Notes under the pieces: model-generated | Databases searched by the model: none | The model's input: only the letters and a program-made list of their open reading frames with translations | Told to the model about the DNA's origin: nothing | Shown: positions 14,230 through 22,577 of the stretch, in pieces | Layout of the letters: every line of letters starts with the position of its first letter | How positions within the stretch are numbered: position 1 is the first letter of the stretch | DNA from: JAGXQV01 sp964451375 | Lineage (GTDB): Bacteria; Pseudomonadota; Gammaproteobacteria; Burkholderiales; Sulfuricellaceae | Reading direction: 5' to 3' | DNA: 27,169 nt | Assembly (NCBI GenBank): GCA_964451375.1 | Contig: CAYVIN010000054.1 | Span: 1 to 27,169 of the forward strand | Program-made: the position numbers and the translations under genes

Positions 14230-15453
14230 TTACATATCCATGGCTTCAGTCCAGGCCAGCGCATCCAGGTGAGCGCGATTGATTTTATCGGGCTCCAGTT
14301 GTAACGAGGCCGCCAGTTCTTCAATTTTCTTGGCGTCCCCCGCCTCACACGCTTCAGCCAGGGAAAGAAACGGCCCATAGATACCCTGGCGTTGCATCAG
14401 AGCGTCGCTGACGGATGTAGAAAGGGATAGCTTCTCCAGAACCTTTTCCATCGGTGTTTCAAGGATCACGTCGAGCAACGAAAACATTCCCACCACGAAA
14501 AGATTGTCGCGTTCGCGGGGTTCCATGTATTCCTGTCCCAGCAACTCAGTCATCCTGCCGCGCGTCATGGCGGTAATCAGCAAGGCCGGTGGCGTCGTAG
14601 CCTGACCAGCAGTCACCAGCAACAGAGTCAGCCAACGGTAAAGTTGCTGGTAGCCCAAAATGGCTATCGCGTGGCGAATGGACTCGATTTCGCAGGACAA
14701 GCCAAAGCCGACGGAATTGATGTAACGCAACAATTTGAACGTCAAGGCTACGTCATGTTTGAAAAACTTCTCGATCTCCGGGGGGTTGGCGTTTTCGCGA
14801 ACCTTGTTGAGAAGCAGCAGGACGTTTTCGTAAGCCGGGTTAATGGTTTTGGCGGACAGCGTTTCCGGATGCGCGAAATAGAAGCCCTGAAAATAGCTGA
14901 ATCCAATGTCTTTACAGGCTTTAAACTCGGCAGCGGTTTCGACCTTTTCGGCAACCAGTTTCAGGTTGGGATGAAACTTGTCGATAGCCTGCAGCATTGC
15001 CGGAATTTTTTCGAGCGGGGTCTGACGAATGTCGACCTTGATGTAACTGGCAACCTGAAGCAGCGGCTGATTAACTTCGTTCAGTTCAAAATCATCAAGC
15101 GCAAAGCTAAAACCCTTGCTGCGCAGATGTTGGCACCGCGCGAGTACTTGTGGTGAAGGCAGAACCGTTTCCAGCAACTCAAGAACAACCCGATCCGGCG
15201 GGAGAAGTTCAAGGACTCCGCCACCCAAAAGCATGGACGCGGAAACATTGATAAAAGCGAGCTTGTTGCCCAGCACCCATTTTGCACCCAAATCACACAA
15301 TGTACTGGCAAGCACCGTAGAACTGGCGTCATGCTCATCGCTGACATTCGCGGTAGTTGCGTCATGGTGATGACGGAACAGCAACTCGTAAGCAACGATC
15401 TTCTGTTGTCGATCCAGTATGGGCTGGCGCCCCAAGTATGCGTGATCGAGCAT
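14230..15453 (-). CDS. EAL-HDOD signalling protein (YuxH/CdgJ-like)
   Basis: A 407-residue protein with an N-terminal EAL-like domain (about 1-200) and a C-terminal HDOD domain (about 205-400: IEKFFKHDVALTFKLLRYIN, AIAILGYQQLYRWLTLLL). The EAL domain opens LGRQPILDRQQKIVAYELLF: the signature Glu-Ala-Leu is replaced by YELLFR (22-27), while DDFELN survives. EAL-HDOD proteins of this kind usually lack phosphodiesterase activity and act through binding; relatives influence motility and surface behaviour. The gene starts 22 bases after the cheA stop and belongs to the same operon, which supports a motility or chemotaxis role. The ATG at 15453 has a weak ribosome binding site. Confidence 0.9.
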   Translation of the reverse strand: MLDHAYLGRQPILDRQQKIVAYELLFRHHHDATTANVSDEHDASSTVLASTLCDLGAKWVLGNKLAFINVSASMLLGGGVLELLPPDRVVLELLETVLPSPQVLARCQHLRSKGFSFALDDFELNEVNQPLLQVASYIKVDIRQTPLEKIPAMLQAIDKFHPNLKLVAEKVETAAEFKACKDIGFSYFQGFYFAHPETLSAKTINPAYENVLLLLNKVRENANPPEIEKFFKHDVALTFKLLRYINSVGFGLSCEIESIRHAIAILGYQQLYRWLTLLLVTAGQATTPPALLITAMTRGRMTELLGQEYMEPRERDNLFVVGMFSLLDVILETPMEKVLEKLSLSTSVSDALMQRQGIYGPFLSLAEACEAGDAKKIEELAASLQLEPDKINRAHLDALAWTEAMDM

Positions 15454-15475
15454 CGGTCAGGTGAGGGCTATGGAA

Positions 15476-17347
15476 TCAAACAAACATGGCGGCGCGTGTT
15501 TCCACCGTATTCATGTTCAGCAATTCTTCGATATCGAGCACCAGCACTACCAATCCGTCGCCAGACAGCGTAGCGCCGGCGATACCACGTGGCTTGATAT
15601 CATGCAGTGGCTTGATCACCACGTCGTCCCGCCCCAGAAAACCGTCAATTGCCAGGATAAACGTGGTCACCGTGGTCTGCATCAGTACCCCGAAAGCCGG
15701 CGTCGCATTACGCGGCCAACCGATGAGATCCGCCAGTGAACGCACCGGCAACACCTCGTCACGTACGACCATGGTGGCACGACCGGATACCTGCTGGATT
15801 TCCTTGGGGTTAATGGGGATGATTTCACGCACCATGGAAAGCGGCACGGCAAAAGGCTGATCCCCAAGGCGCACCACCAGCACGGGCAAAATCGCCAGCG
15901 TCAGAGGTAGGGAAATGGTGATGCTGGTGCCATGTCCAACCTGCGAAGAAATGTCGATGCGACCGTTGAGTTTCTGGATATTGGTGCGCACGACATCCAT
16001 ACCTACACCACGACCGGAAACATCGGAAATTTGATCTTTGGTGGAAAATCCCGGCAGGAAAATCAGATTGAGCGATTGGCGGTCATCAAGGCTGTTGGCG
16101 GTTTCCAGGTCAATTAGACCTTTCTCCAGAGCCTTGCGGCGCAGGGAGTCGGGACGCATCCCTTTCCCGTCATCCGCAATTTCGATAATGATGTGATCGC
16201 CTGCCTGTTGGGCGCTCAATTTGACCAGACTCTTGGTCGGTTTGCCGGCGGCGCGCCGGTCTTCAGTGCTTTCCACGCCGTGATCAACGGCGTTACGTAC
16301 CAGATGCACCAAGGGATCGTTAAGATCCTCAATCATGGTTTTGTCGATTTCGGTTTCTTCACCGGTAATGACTAGTTCGACATCCTTGCCCAATTGCCGA
16401 GCCAGATCACGCGCCAAACGGGGATACTTCTGGAACAGCCGGCCAATCGGCTGCATCCGCGTCTTCATGACGGCGTTTTGCAGGTCTCCCACCAACAGGT
16501 CAAGGGAACTGACGGCTTCGTCAAGTGCCTTGAGCGTATCGCCATCGGTCTTGCCTTGCAGGATGTTGGCGCGCAAGCAGGTAAGGCGATTTTTCGTCAA
16601 GCCGATTTCGCCGGACAAGTTCAATACCATATCCAAACGAGCGGTATCGACACGAATGGTTGTTTCCTTGGCGGCAACCTGAACCGTCGGCGTTGTCGGG
16701 GTCGGTTTGGCGCGGGCCGACTGGCCGGAATCAGCCCCAGGCATCATTGAGGCCGGCACAATGGTTGGGCGAGGCGCATCTGGAGGAGGTTCAACAACCG
16801 CTGCGGCCGGTTCGACGTGTTTGGCGACGACCTGGCCGGTAATCGCGCCATGCATGGCGTTCCAGTCAGGCCCATTCCCGAGAGCTGGCGCAGTTTGCGG
16901 TGCAGCAACGACTTGCGGCGCAGCGGCGCTTGATGCGACATGGGGGGGGTGGACATTTCCCGATAGCACTGCATCCAGAGAAGTCAAAAGCGCCGGATCC
17001 GCAGCACGCGGCAACTGGGATTGGGAAAGGAAGGCGAACATGTCCCGAACAACGCCGGTGGATGTCAGAATCACATCCATGATTTCCGGCGTCAGCTGCA
17101 AATCGCCGGTTCGCAATTTGTCGAAGAGGTTTTCGGTGCGGTGGCAAAGCTCCACCAGTTCATTGACGTTGAGAAAACCTGCACCACCCTTGATGGTGTG
17201 AAATCCACGGAAGATGTCATTGAGCAACGCCTTGTCGTTCGGACGTTTTTCCAGTTCAACAAGTTTGTTGTCCACATCGGCCAGCAGTTCACCGGCTTCG
17301 GTAAGAAAATCCTGCAACAACTCTTCCATCCCGGCGAAATGGCTCAT
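15476..17347 (-). CDS. cheA: Chemotaxis histidine kinase CheA
   Basis: A 623-residue CheA. Order: Hpt domain (about 1-110) with phospho-acceptor H50 in FRGFHTIKGGAGFL; a Pro/Ala-rich linker (about 130-235) where the CheY-docking P2 domain normally lies, which I cannot recognise; P3 dimerisation (about 236-300); the HATPase with HLVRNAVDHGVE, ADDGKGM, FSTKDQISDVSGRGVGMD and GHGTSITISLP; and the CheW-like P5 (about 490-620). It phosphorylates CheY in response to receptor arrays. Start ATG 17347 has GGAG 9 bases upstream. It lies 64 bp after cheZ in the same operon. No receptor, CheW, CheR or CheB gene is in the window, so these must be elsewhere. Confidence 0.96.
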   Translation of the reverse strand: MSHFAGMEELLQDFLTEAGELLADVDNKLVELEKRPNDKALLNDIFRGFHTIKGGAGFLNVNELVELCHRTENLFDKLRTGDLQLTPEIMDVILTSTGVVRDMFAFLSQSQLPRAADPALLTSLDAVLSGNVHPPHVASSAAAPQVVAAPQTAPALGNGPDWNAMHGAITGQVVAKHVEPAAAVVEPPPDAPRPTIVPASMMPGADSGQSARAKPTPTTPTVQVAAKETTIRVDTARLDMVLNLSGEIGLTKNRLTCLRANILQGKTDGDTLKALDEAVSSLDLLVGDLQNAVMKTRMQPIGRLFQKYPRLARDLARQLGKDVELVITGEETEIDKTMIEDLNDPLVHLVRNAVDHGVESTEDRRAAGKPTKSLVKLSAQQAGDHIIIEIADDGKGMRPDSLRRKALEKGLIDLETANSLDDRQSLNLIFLPGFSTKDQISDVSGRGVGMDVVRTNIQKLNGRIDISSQVGHGTSITISLPLTLAILPVLVVRLGDQPFAVPLSMVREIIPINPKEIQQVSGRATMVVRDEVLPVRSLADLIGWPRNATPAFGVLMQTTVTTFILAIDGFLGRDDVVIKPLHDIKPRGIAGATLSGDGLVVLVLDIEELLNMNTVETRAAMFV

Positions 17348-17411
17348 GGGAGTATCTCCAGTTAATCAGCTACTTTACCGCAGGGAACTGCGCTCCCCCG
17401 GATTGATATAG

Positions 17412-18161
17412 TTAAAAGCCCAGGCTTTCCAGCAAGTCGTCAACCTGCTGTTGATTCGTCACCACGTCCGCACGCCCTTCGGGATTGATGACCGGGCCAT
17501 TGAGCAGGGAATTGTCAACTTCCGCCTTCTTGTCCACGGGAGTAACCGCGATCAGCAACTGCAGCATGTCGTGTTCCATCCGCTGCGCCATATCCACAAC
17601 TTTTTTGATGACCTGTCCGGTAAGATCCTGGAAGTCCTGGGCCATCATGATTTCCATCAATTGGGCGTTGGTCGCCTTGGCGCGATTCGGTACGTCGGCC
17701 AGAAAATCGCGGGTCTGACCGGCAAGTTGCTTGAACTCGTCCACCCCCATCTGATTTCCATACAGACGTTGCCATTGTTGACTTAAGGCAAGCGCATCCG
17801 ACTCCAGCTTTTCCTGAATTGGCTGGGCAATTTCAGTAGCCGTCAGGGCGCGGACGGCGGCCTTTTCAGTCATTTTGGCAATGTATTCGAGGCGATCCCG
17901 GGTGTCGGGTATTGCCTCGACCGTTTTTTCCAATTTTTTGTCGTAGCCCAATTCGCGCAACGCGTCATGCAGCTTACGGGTCAAGTGACCAATCTGGTTG
18001 AAAACCGTTTCTTCCCCGTCATCTCCGCCACCGGTCACGTGATGCACGGCATCATGCACTACTTCAGCATCAACGACCTCAGGTTCACTTGAGTGGGAAG
18101 CAGAGACAATGCTGTCGAATAGGGCTTCCAGTTCGTCGGAATCACCGTTTTCGTTACTCAC
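17412..18161 (-). CDS. cheZ: CheY-P phosphatase CheZ
   Basis: A 249-residue CheZ. The active-site helix reads AQDFQDLTGQVIKKVV, with D179 and Q183 matching the catalytic Asp and Gln of E. coli CheZ. The C-terminus QQQVDDLLESLGF is the short helix that grips CheY-P. The middle is a long helical bundle. The GTG start at 18161 shares its G with the cheY stop codon (TAGTG), so translation is coupled. The acidic first 60 residues are longer than needed for the fold. Its presence points to a beta/gamma-proteobacterial flagellar chemotaxis pathway in which CheZ, not CheC or CheX, ends the signal. Confidence 0.95.
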   Translation of the reverse strand: MSNENGDSDELEALFDSIVSASHSSEPEVVDAEVVHDAVHHVTGGGDDGEETVFNQIGHLTRKLHDALRELGYDKKLEKTVEAIPDTRDRLEYIAKMTEKAAVRALTATEIAQPIQEKLESDALALSQQWQRLYGNQMGVDEFKQLAGQTRDFLADVPNRAKATNAQLMEIMMAQDFQDLTGQVIKKVVDMAQRMEHDMLQLLIAVTPVDKKAEVDNSLLNGPVINPEGRADVVTNQQQVDDLLESLGF

Positions 18162-18550
18162 TACATTCCCCTTTTCTGAAATATCTTGTTGAGCTTCTCT
18201 TCCAGAACCGCAGCCGTGAAGGGTTTGACGACATAACCGTCCGCACCCGCTTGGGCGGCCTCAATGATGTTTTCCTTTTTCGCCTCGGCAGTCACCATCA
18301 AAACCGGTAGGTGTTTGATATTGGCGTCGGCGCGAATGCTGCGCAACATGTCAATGCCCGTCATATTGGGCATGTTCCAGTCGCTCACCACGAAGTCGTA
18401 GGCCCCGCCGCGCAGCTTGTTCAAGCCGATCAAGCCGTCCTCGGCTTCGTCCACGTTGGTGAATTCGAGTTCTTTAAGAAGATTGCGGATGATTCGACGC
18501 ATAGTCGAAAAATCATCCACCACCAAAAATTTCATGTTCTTGTCAGGCAT
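18161..18550 (-). CDS. cheY: Chemotaxis response regulator CheY
   Basis: A 129-residue single-domain receiver with every CheY position at the E. coli number: D12, D13, phospho-acceptor D57 (VVSDWNMPNMTG), T87 (MVTAEA), Y106 and K109 (GYVVKPFTAAVLEEKL). Phosphorylated by CheA, it binds the flagellar switch FliM. Start ATG 18550 has GGAG 6 bases upstream. It is immediately followed by cheZ (one-base overlap) and preceded 65 bp upstream by cheV. Confidence 0.97.
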   Translation of the reverse strand: MPDKNMKFLVVDDFSTMRRIIRNLLKELEFTNVDEAEDGLIGLNKLRGGAYDFVVSDWNMPNMTGIDMLRSIRADANIKHLPVLMVTAEAKKENIIEAAQAGADGYVVKPFTAAVLEEKLNKIFQKRGM

Positions 18551-18615
18551 GAACCACTCCGCTACTTCAAGTCAATCTTGTCGATTGCACTATTTTTGTC
18601 ATGTTCCAAATGTGT

Positions 18616-19548
18616 TCAACGCTGCAACAGGGGACGCAGGGTATCCGCCAATACCGCCGGATCAAACTTGGCGACATAGGCGTCAACCCCTACCCGTTTA
18701 CCCATGTCGCGATTCGCTTCCGATGAAAGCGACGAATGCATGACAATTGGGATCCCATCAAAGCGGCGATCCGCACGAATATTTTTGCACAGAACATAGC
18801 CGTCCATTTCCGGCATTTCGGCGTCCGCCAGAATGAGTTTTATCTGGTCGGCAAGGGGGATTCCATCCTGTTGCGCACGATTGGCCAACCCGATGAGACG
18901 ATCCCAGGCTTCCTGGCCATTGGTCGCTTGCTGGTATTTGGCGCCGAGTTTGTCGAGCACCATCACAATTTCCTTGCGGGCGACGGCAGAGTCATCAACG
19001 AAGAACACGGAGGAATCCTTGTCGCTGGCCTCAATAGGTTCAAAATCAGGAACCGGTTCAATACCAAAGGCGTTGGCAAGAATTTGCTCCACATCGAGAA
19101 TCGAAACCAGACGGCCATCCGGCAATTCGGTAATCGCGGTAATCATGCCTTCGTTACCGGACAGCATATTTTGCGGCGGTTTGATCTTGTCCCAATCGAC
19201 GCGGATGATGCGATCCACTTCATGCACCAGGAACCCTTGGGTATGGCGGCTGAATTCGGTCACGATCATGGTATGTCCGGTATCTTCCGGCGTACCTTCC
19301 GAATGGATAAATTTGGCGAGGGAGATGACGGGAATAATGTTGCCGCGTAGCGAAATCACCCCTTCCACACCATCCGGCATGTAAGGCGTTTTGGTGACAA
19401 ACGGGGTTTGGCAGACTTCGCGCACCTTGAACACGTTAATCCCGAATATCTCGCCTGTTCCCAGCGAAAACAGCAAAATCTCCATCTTGTTCGAGCCGAC
19501 CAGTTTGGTTCTGGCGTCTACTGCCTCAAGGAGTTGATTGCTCTGCAT
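18616..19548 (-). CDS. cheV: Chemotaxis coupling protein CheV, copy B
   Basis: A 310-residue CheW-receiver fusion. The CheW-like domain (about 1-165) has GEIFGINVFKVREVCQTP, then GVEGVISLRGNIIPVISLAK and GFLVHEVDRIIRVDW. The receiver (about 185-308) has FFVDDSAVARKE and phospho-acceptor Asp in LADAEMPEMDGYVL. CheV couples receptors to CheA and uses its receiver for adaptation. I take ATG 19548, since GAGG lies 5 bases before it; an in-frame GTG at 19554 overlaps that site. It is the downstream member of a tandem pair with the gene at 19572-20534, 23 bp apart. The two are clearly paralogous but well diverged, so the duplication is not recent. Confidence 0.94.
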   Translation of the reverse strand: MQSNQLLEAVDARTKLVGSNKMEILLFSLGTGEIFGINVFKVREVCQTPFVTKTPYMPDGVEGVISLRGNIIPVISLAKFIHSEGTPEDTGHTMIVTEFSRHTQGFLVHEVDRIIRVDWDKIKPPQNMLSGNEGMITAITELPDGRLVSILDVEQILANAFGIEPVPDFEPIEASDKDSSVFFVDDSAVARKEIVMVLDKLGAKYQQATNGQEAWDRLIGLANRAQQDGIPLADQIKLILADAEMPEMDGYVLCKNIRADRRFDGIPIVMHSSLSSEANRDMGKRVGVDAYVAKFDPAVLADTLRPLLQR

Positions 19549-19571
19549 ATTCACCTCGATTCCCTGTCAAT

Positions 19572-20534
19572 TCAATTTGAGTGCGCGTGTTCCGGCGCCA
19601 GCAGCCGGGTCAGGATATCCGCGAGTTTTTGCGGCTCGAACTTCGGCACATACTCGTCAACCCCCACAGCGCGTCCCAGCTTCTCGTTAGCCGTGCTGGA
19701 AAGCGAGGAATGCATCAGCACCGGGATCCCCGCAAAGCGCGGGTCGCTCTTGATGTTCTTGGTCAGCACATAGCCGTCCATTTCAGGCATTTCCACATCG
19801 GTGAGCACCAGTTGCACCAAATCCACCACCGGCACCCGCATCACTTCGGCCTGCATGGCGATGCGCTGCAATTCTTCCCAAGCCTGACGGCCATTATTGG
19901 CGCAGGCAAACTTGACGTTCATCGCTTCCAGAGTGCGCGCAATTTGTTTGCGGGCGACAGCGGAGTCATCGGCGTAAAACACTGTTCGATCCATTTGTAG
20001 AGGGCGTATGCTGCTGAATGCAATGGCGTTATCGTCGAAATGGCCGGTTTCAGACAACACTTTTTCGACATCCATCATCCTCACCAGACGGCCATCATGC
20101 AATTCCGTCACCCCAATCCCCAACCCCNNNNNNNNNNCAACCAGCATATCCGGGGGCACCTTCATCGCCGACCAGTCAAGCCGCAGAATCGTATCCACCG
20201 CCTCAACCAGAAAACCCTGAGTATGACCGTTGTATTCGGTGACGATCATGATTTCCGGCTTCTTTTCGGTTTGTATGCCGACATACTTCACCAGATCGAC
20301 CACCGGCACCAAAGCGCCGCGCAGGCTTACCATACCTTCCACTGCCGCCGGCATTTCGGGGGCGCGAGTGATTTCCGGCACCCGCATCACTTCCCGAACT
20401 TTGAACACATTGATGCCAAAGGTTTCCCGACGCCCGTTGCGCAGGTCTGTACCCAAGGTAAACAGCAGGATTTCCAGCTTGTTGGTGCCTGCCAACTTGG
20501 TGCGTGCATCAATATTTTTTAAAAGCTCCGACAT
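19572..20534 (-). CDS. cheV: Chemotaxis coupling protein CheV, copy A (contains assembly gap)
   Basis: About 320 residues with the same CheW-receiver layout: TFGINVFKVREVMRVPEITR, GMVSLRGALVPVVDLVKYVG, GFLVEAVDTILRLDW, and a receiver with FYADDSAVARKQ and LTDVEMPEMDGYVL. Ten N (20128-20137) fall at residues 133-136. The frame happens to stay open across them, but the true number of missing bases is unknown. The residues just after the gap (GLGIGVTELHDG) fit the family only loosely. Start ATG 20534 has GGAG 7 bases upstream. It is the first gene of the chemotaxis operon and is divergent from the FleS-like kinase, with 212 bp between them for both promoters. Confidence 0.92.
   Translation of the reverse strand: MSELLKNIDARTKLAGTNKLEILLFTLGTDLRNGRRETFGINVFKVREVMRVPEITRAPEMPAAVEGMVSLRGALVPVVDLVKYVGIQTEKKPEIMIVTEYNGHTQGFLVEAVDTILRLDWSAMKVPPDMLVXXXXGLGIGVTELHDGRLVRMMDVEKVLSETGHFDDNAIAFSSIRPLQMDRTVFYADDSAVARKQIARTLEAMNVKFACANNGRQAWEELQRIAMQAEVMRVPVVDLVQLVLTDVEMPEMDGYVLTKNIKSDPRFAGIPVLMHSSLSSTANEKLGRAVGVDEYVPKFEPQKLADILTRLLAPEHAHSN
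20128..20137. other. Run of ten N (assembly gap)
   Basis: Ten consecutive undetermined bases inside the first cheV gene. Ten is a conventional placeholder, so the real gap length may differ. Confidence 0.99.
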
Positions 20535-20746
20535 GTTGCGACTCCGTTAGTCATGCTTGGTTCTTGTGCGGGGAGTTTCGGACTTGCCCCAGTTTTCGGC
20601 AATGATACCTGAATTCCCATTTCTGATTGTCCCTCATTGGGGCCTGAAACGTCAATTTATCTCACAATTCCGCTGGTGATCACGCGCTTTTTATCCCCGG
20701 ATCGATACGGTATCATGAGGCCAATTCTCACGCCGAGGCATGAACC

Positions 20747-21919
20747 TTGACGTCCACACCCAAACATATCGCCCCGGAAGAACTTGAACAGGCTTTTTCG
20801 CTGTTTAATCTCGCCTCCCAGCAGCTTACCGGCGCATATCAGGAGTTACAGCAGCAAGTTGAAAGGCTGACCGCCGAACTGGCCGTCGCCAACGGGGAAC
20901 TGCGCCGCCAGCTTCTCGAAAAGGAAGCGCTGTCACAGCGCCTTTCCAATCTCCTTGCCGCCATGCCGGCTGGCGTCATCGTCCTGAACCAGGATGGCTT
21001 CATCATCGACGCCAATCCCGCCGCCCACACCATGTTTGGTACGGCATTGCCCGGCGAAACCTGGGAAAGTGTCGCCAAAGTCGAGTTGCGTCCCACCGTG
21101 CTGCCTAACGAATGGGAATTGCAGACGCCCGGTTCCACGCTTGCACCGCGCCGCGTCAGTATCACCGGCAGCCCGCTTGATTCCGCCGGCGGTCAGGTGC
21201 TGGTCATCCTCGACATCACCGCCGCCTACGCCACCCAACGGGAACTCCAGCGCCACCAGCGTTTATCCGCAATGGGTGAAATGGCCGCCGGACTGGCGCA
21301 CCAATTGCGCACCCCACTCGCCACCGCGCTGCTTTATGCCGCACACCTGAGTAAAGTCACCCTTCCCGAAGCCGAACGGGTGCGTTTTGCGGAAAAAGTG
21401 TTGGCCCGCCTGCGCCATTTGGAGCATCTTATTCAGGACATGCTGATGTTCGTCAAAGGGGAAACCGCCGGCCAGGAAAACATCGCCGTTTCCGCCCTGC
21501 TGGGCGAATTGCAGCAAGTCATCGAACCACAACTGGGTGTCGATCTGCATCTGGAAGTGCATGACCAAAGTGATGGCGCAACCCTGCTGGGTAGCCGCAA
21601 AGCCCTTACCGGGGCGCTCCTCAACCTGCTGGAAAACGCCATGCAGGCCTGTCGCAACGGCGGGCGGATCACCCTGCAAGGCGCGCGCGCCGGTCACGAG
21701 GCCGTTCTCAGCGTGGCCGACGACGGCCCCGGCATCGATCCGGCGATACAGGAACGTTTGTTTGAACCGTTTTTTACTACCCGTAGCGACGGCACGGGGC
21801 TGGGACTCGCCATCGTGCGCGGCGTCGTCGAAGCTCACGGCGGCACGGTCACGCTCGACTCCAGCCCCGGCCAGGGAAGCCGCTTCACCCTGCGCCTGCC
21901 ACTGGGAGCCGCCTCATGA
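20747..21919 (+). CDS. fleS: PAS sensor histidine kinase, FleS/FlrB-like
   Basis: A 390-residue soluble kinase. Order: coiled coil at about 25-65; PAS at about 66-165 (LLAAMPAGVIVLNQDGFIID); HisKA with H185 in GEMAAGLAHQLRTPLATALL; HATPase with NLLENAMQA, ADDGPGIDP, FEPFFTTRSDGTGLGLAIVR and GQGSRFTLRLP. There is no membrane segment. The run LAHQLRTPLATALLYAAHLS is very like FleS/FlrB, the NtrB-type kinases that drive the sigma-54 activator FleR/FlrC for mid-class flagellar genes. The TTG start at 20747 is the only start compatible with the frame near GAGG (20735-20738). The expected fleR neighbour is absent; a Nudix gene follows with an ATGA overlap. Confidence 0.82.
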   Translation: MTSTPKHIAPEELEQAFSLFNLASQQLTGAYQELQQQVERLTAELAVANGELRRQLLEKEALSQRLSNLLAAMPAGVIVLNQDGFIIDANPAAHTMFGTALPGETWESVAKVELRPTVLPNEWELQTPGSTLAPRRVSITGSPLDSAGGQVLVILDITAAYATQRELQRHQRLSAMGEMAAGLAHQLRTPLATALLYAAHLSKVTLPEAERVRFAEKVLARLRHLEHLIQDMLMFVKGETAGQENIAVSALLGELQQVIEPQLGVDLHLEVHDQSDGATLLGSRKALTGALLNLLENAMQACRNGGRITLQGARAGHEAVLSVADDGPGIDPAIQERLFEPFFTTRSDGTGLGLAIVRGVVEAHGGTVTLDSSPGQGSRFTLRLPLGAAS

Positions 21920-22500
21920 AATATTGCAGTCTGTGCGGCGCACCGGTGCGTCTCGGCGTCCCGCCCGGCGAACATCTGCCGCGTCACTTGTGCGACGCCT
22001 GCGGCACGATCCATTACGAAAACCCTAAAATGATCGTCGGTTGCGTCGCAGAATGGCAGGATAAAATCCTCCTGTGTCGGCGCGCCATCGAACCGCGCCT
22101 GGGACTCTGGACACTTCCTGCGGGCTTCATGGAAAACGCAGAAACCACTGAGCAGGCGGCAGCTCGCGAAACTCTCGAAGAAGCCAACGCCCGCGTCGAT
22201 ATCGAAGCCTTGTTCACGTTATTCAATGTCCCCCACATCAACCAGGTGCATATCTTTTTCCGCGCGCGCCTGCTTGATCTCGACTATGCGCCCGGCGTGG
22301 AAAGCCTGGAAGTCGCCTTGTTCAGCGAAGCGGAAATCCCCTGGGAAAACGTCGCCTTCGCCAGCGTCCGCGAAACCCTGCGCCACTATTTCGCGGATCG
22401 CCGCAATGGCGTTTACGCCTTCCACCTTGGCGATATTCACCCCACCCCGGAACAACTTGCCGCCTTCCAGGCAGCGACCAAGCCGAATTTCATTCCCTAA
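21916..22500 (+). CDS. Nudix hydrolase with N-terminal zinc ribbon
   Basis: A 194-residue Nudix protein. A zinc ribbon (C4, C7, C26, C29: CSLCG and CDACG) precedes the fold, as in NudC-related enzymes. The Nudix box at 70-92, GFMENAETTEQAAARETLEE and then ANA, matches Gx5Ex7REUxEExGU except that the last Gly is Asn91. The catalytic Glu residues E85, E88 and E89 are present. It would hydrolyse a nucleoside-diphosphate-linked compound; NADH or ADP-ribose are possible but not shown, and the NADH-pyrophosphatase SQPWPFPxS signature is absent. Its ATG overlaps the FleS-like kinase stop (ATGA), so it is co-translated with that kinase; a functional link is not obvious. Confidence 0.9.
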   Translation: MKYCSLCGAPVRLGVPPGEHLPRHLCDACGTIHYENPKMIVGCVAEWQDKILLCRRAIEPRLGLWTLPAGFMENAETTEQAAARETLEEANARVDIEALFTLFNVPHINQVHIFFRARLLDLDYAPGVESLEVALFSEAEIPWENVAFASVRETLRHYFADRRNGVYAFHLGDIHPTPEQLAAFQAATKPNFIP

Positions 22501-22512
22501 GCTCTCGCGCAC

Positions 22513-22539
22513 CCGAATTGCCGCTTCTGCGCAATTCGG
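22513..22539 (+). terminator. Hairpin after the Nudix gene
   Basis: CCGAATTGC (22513-22521) and GCAATTCGG (22531-22539) form a perfect 9-bp stem with a 9-base loop, 13 bases after the Nudix stop. There is no T run, so it is either a weak terminator or an mRNA-stabilising 3' hairpin. Confidence 0.45.
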
Positions 22540-22577
22540 CATAAAATTGCATTCCTATATCATTTATAAGACTGGCC

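Noticed and set aside
20593..20600. Sigma-28 -10 element (GCCGAAAA on the minus strand) for the chemotaxis operon
   Set aside because: It matches seven of eight bases of GCCGATAA, but no TAAAGTTT-like -35 lies at the right distance, so it was not listed as a feature.
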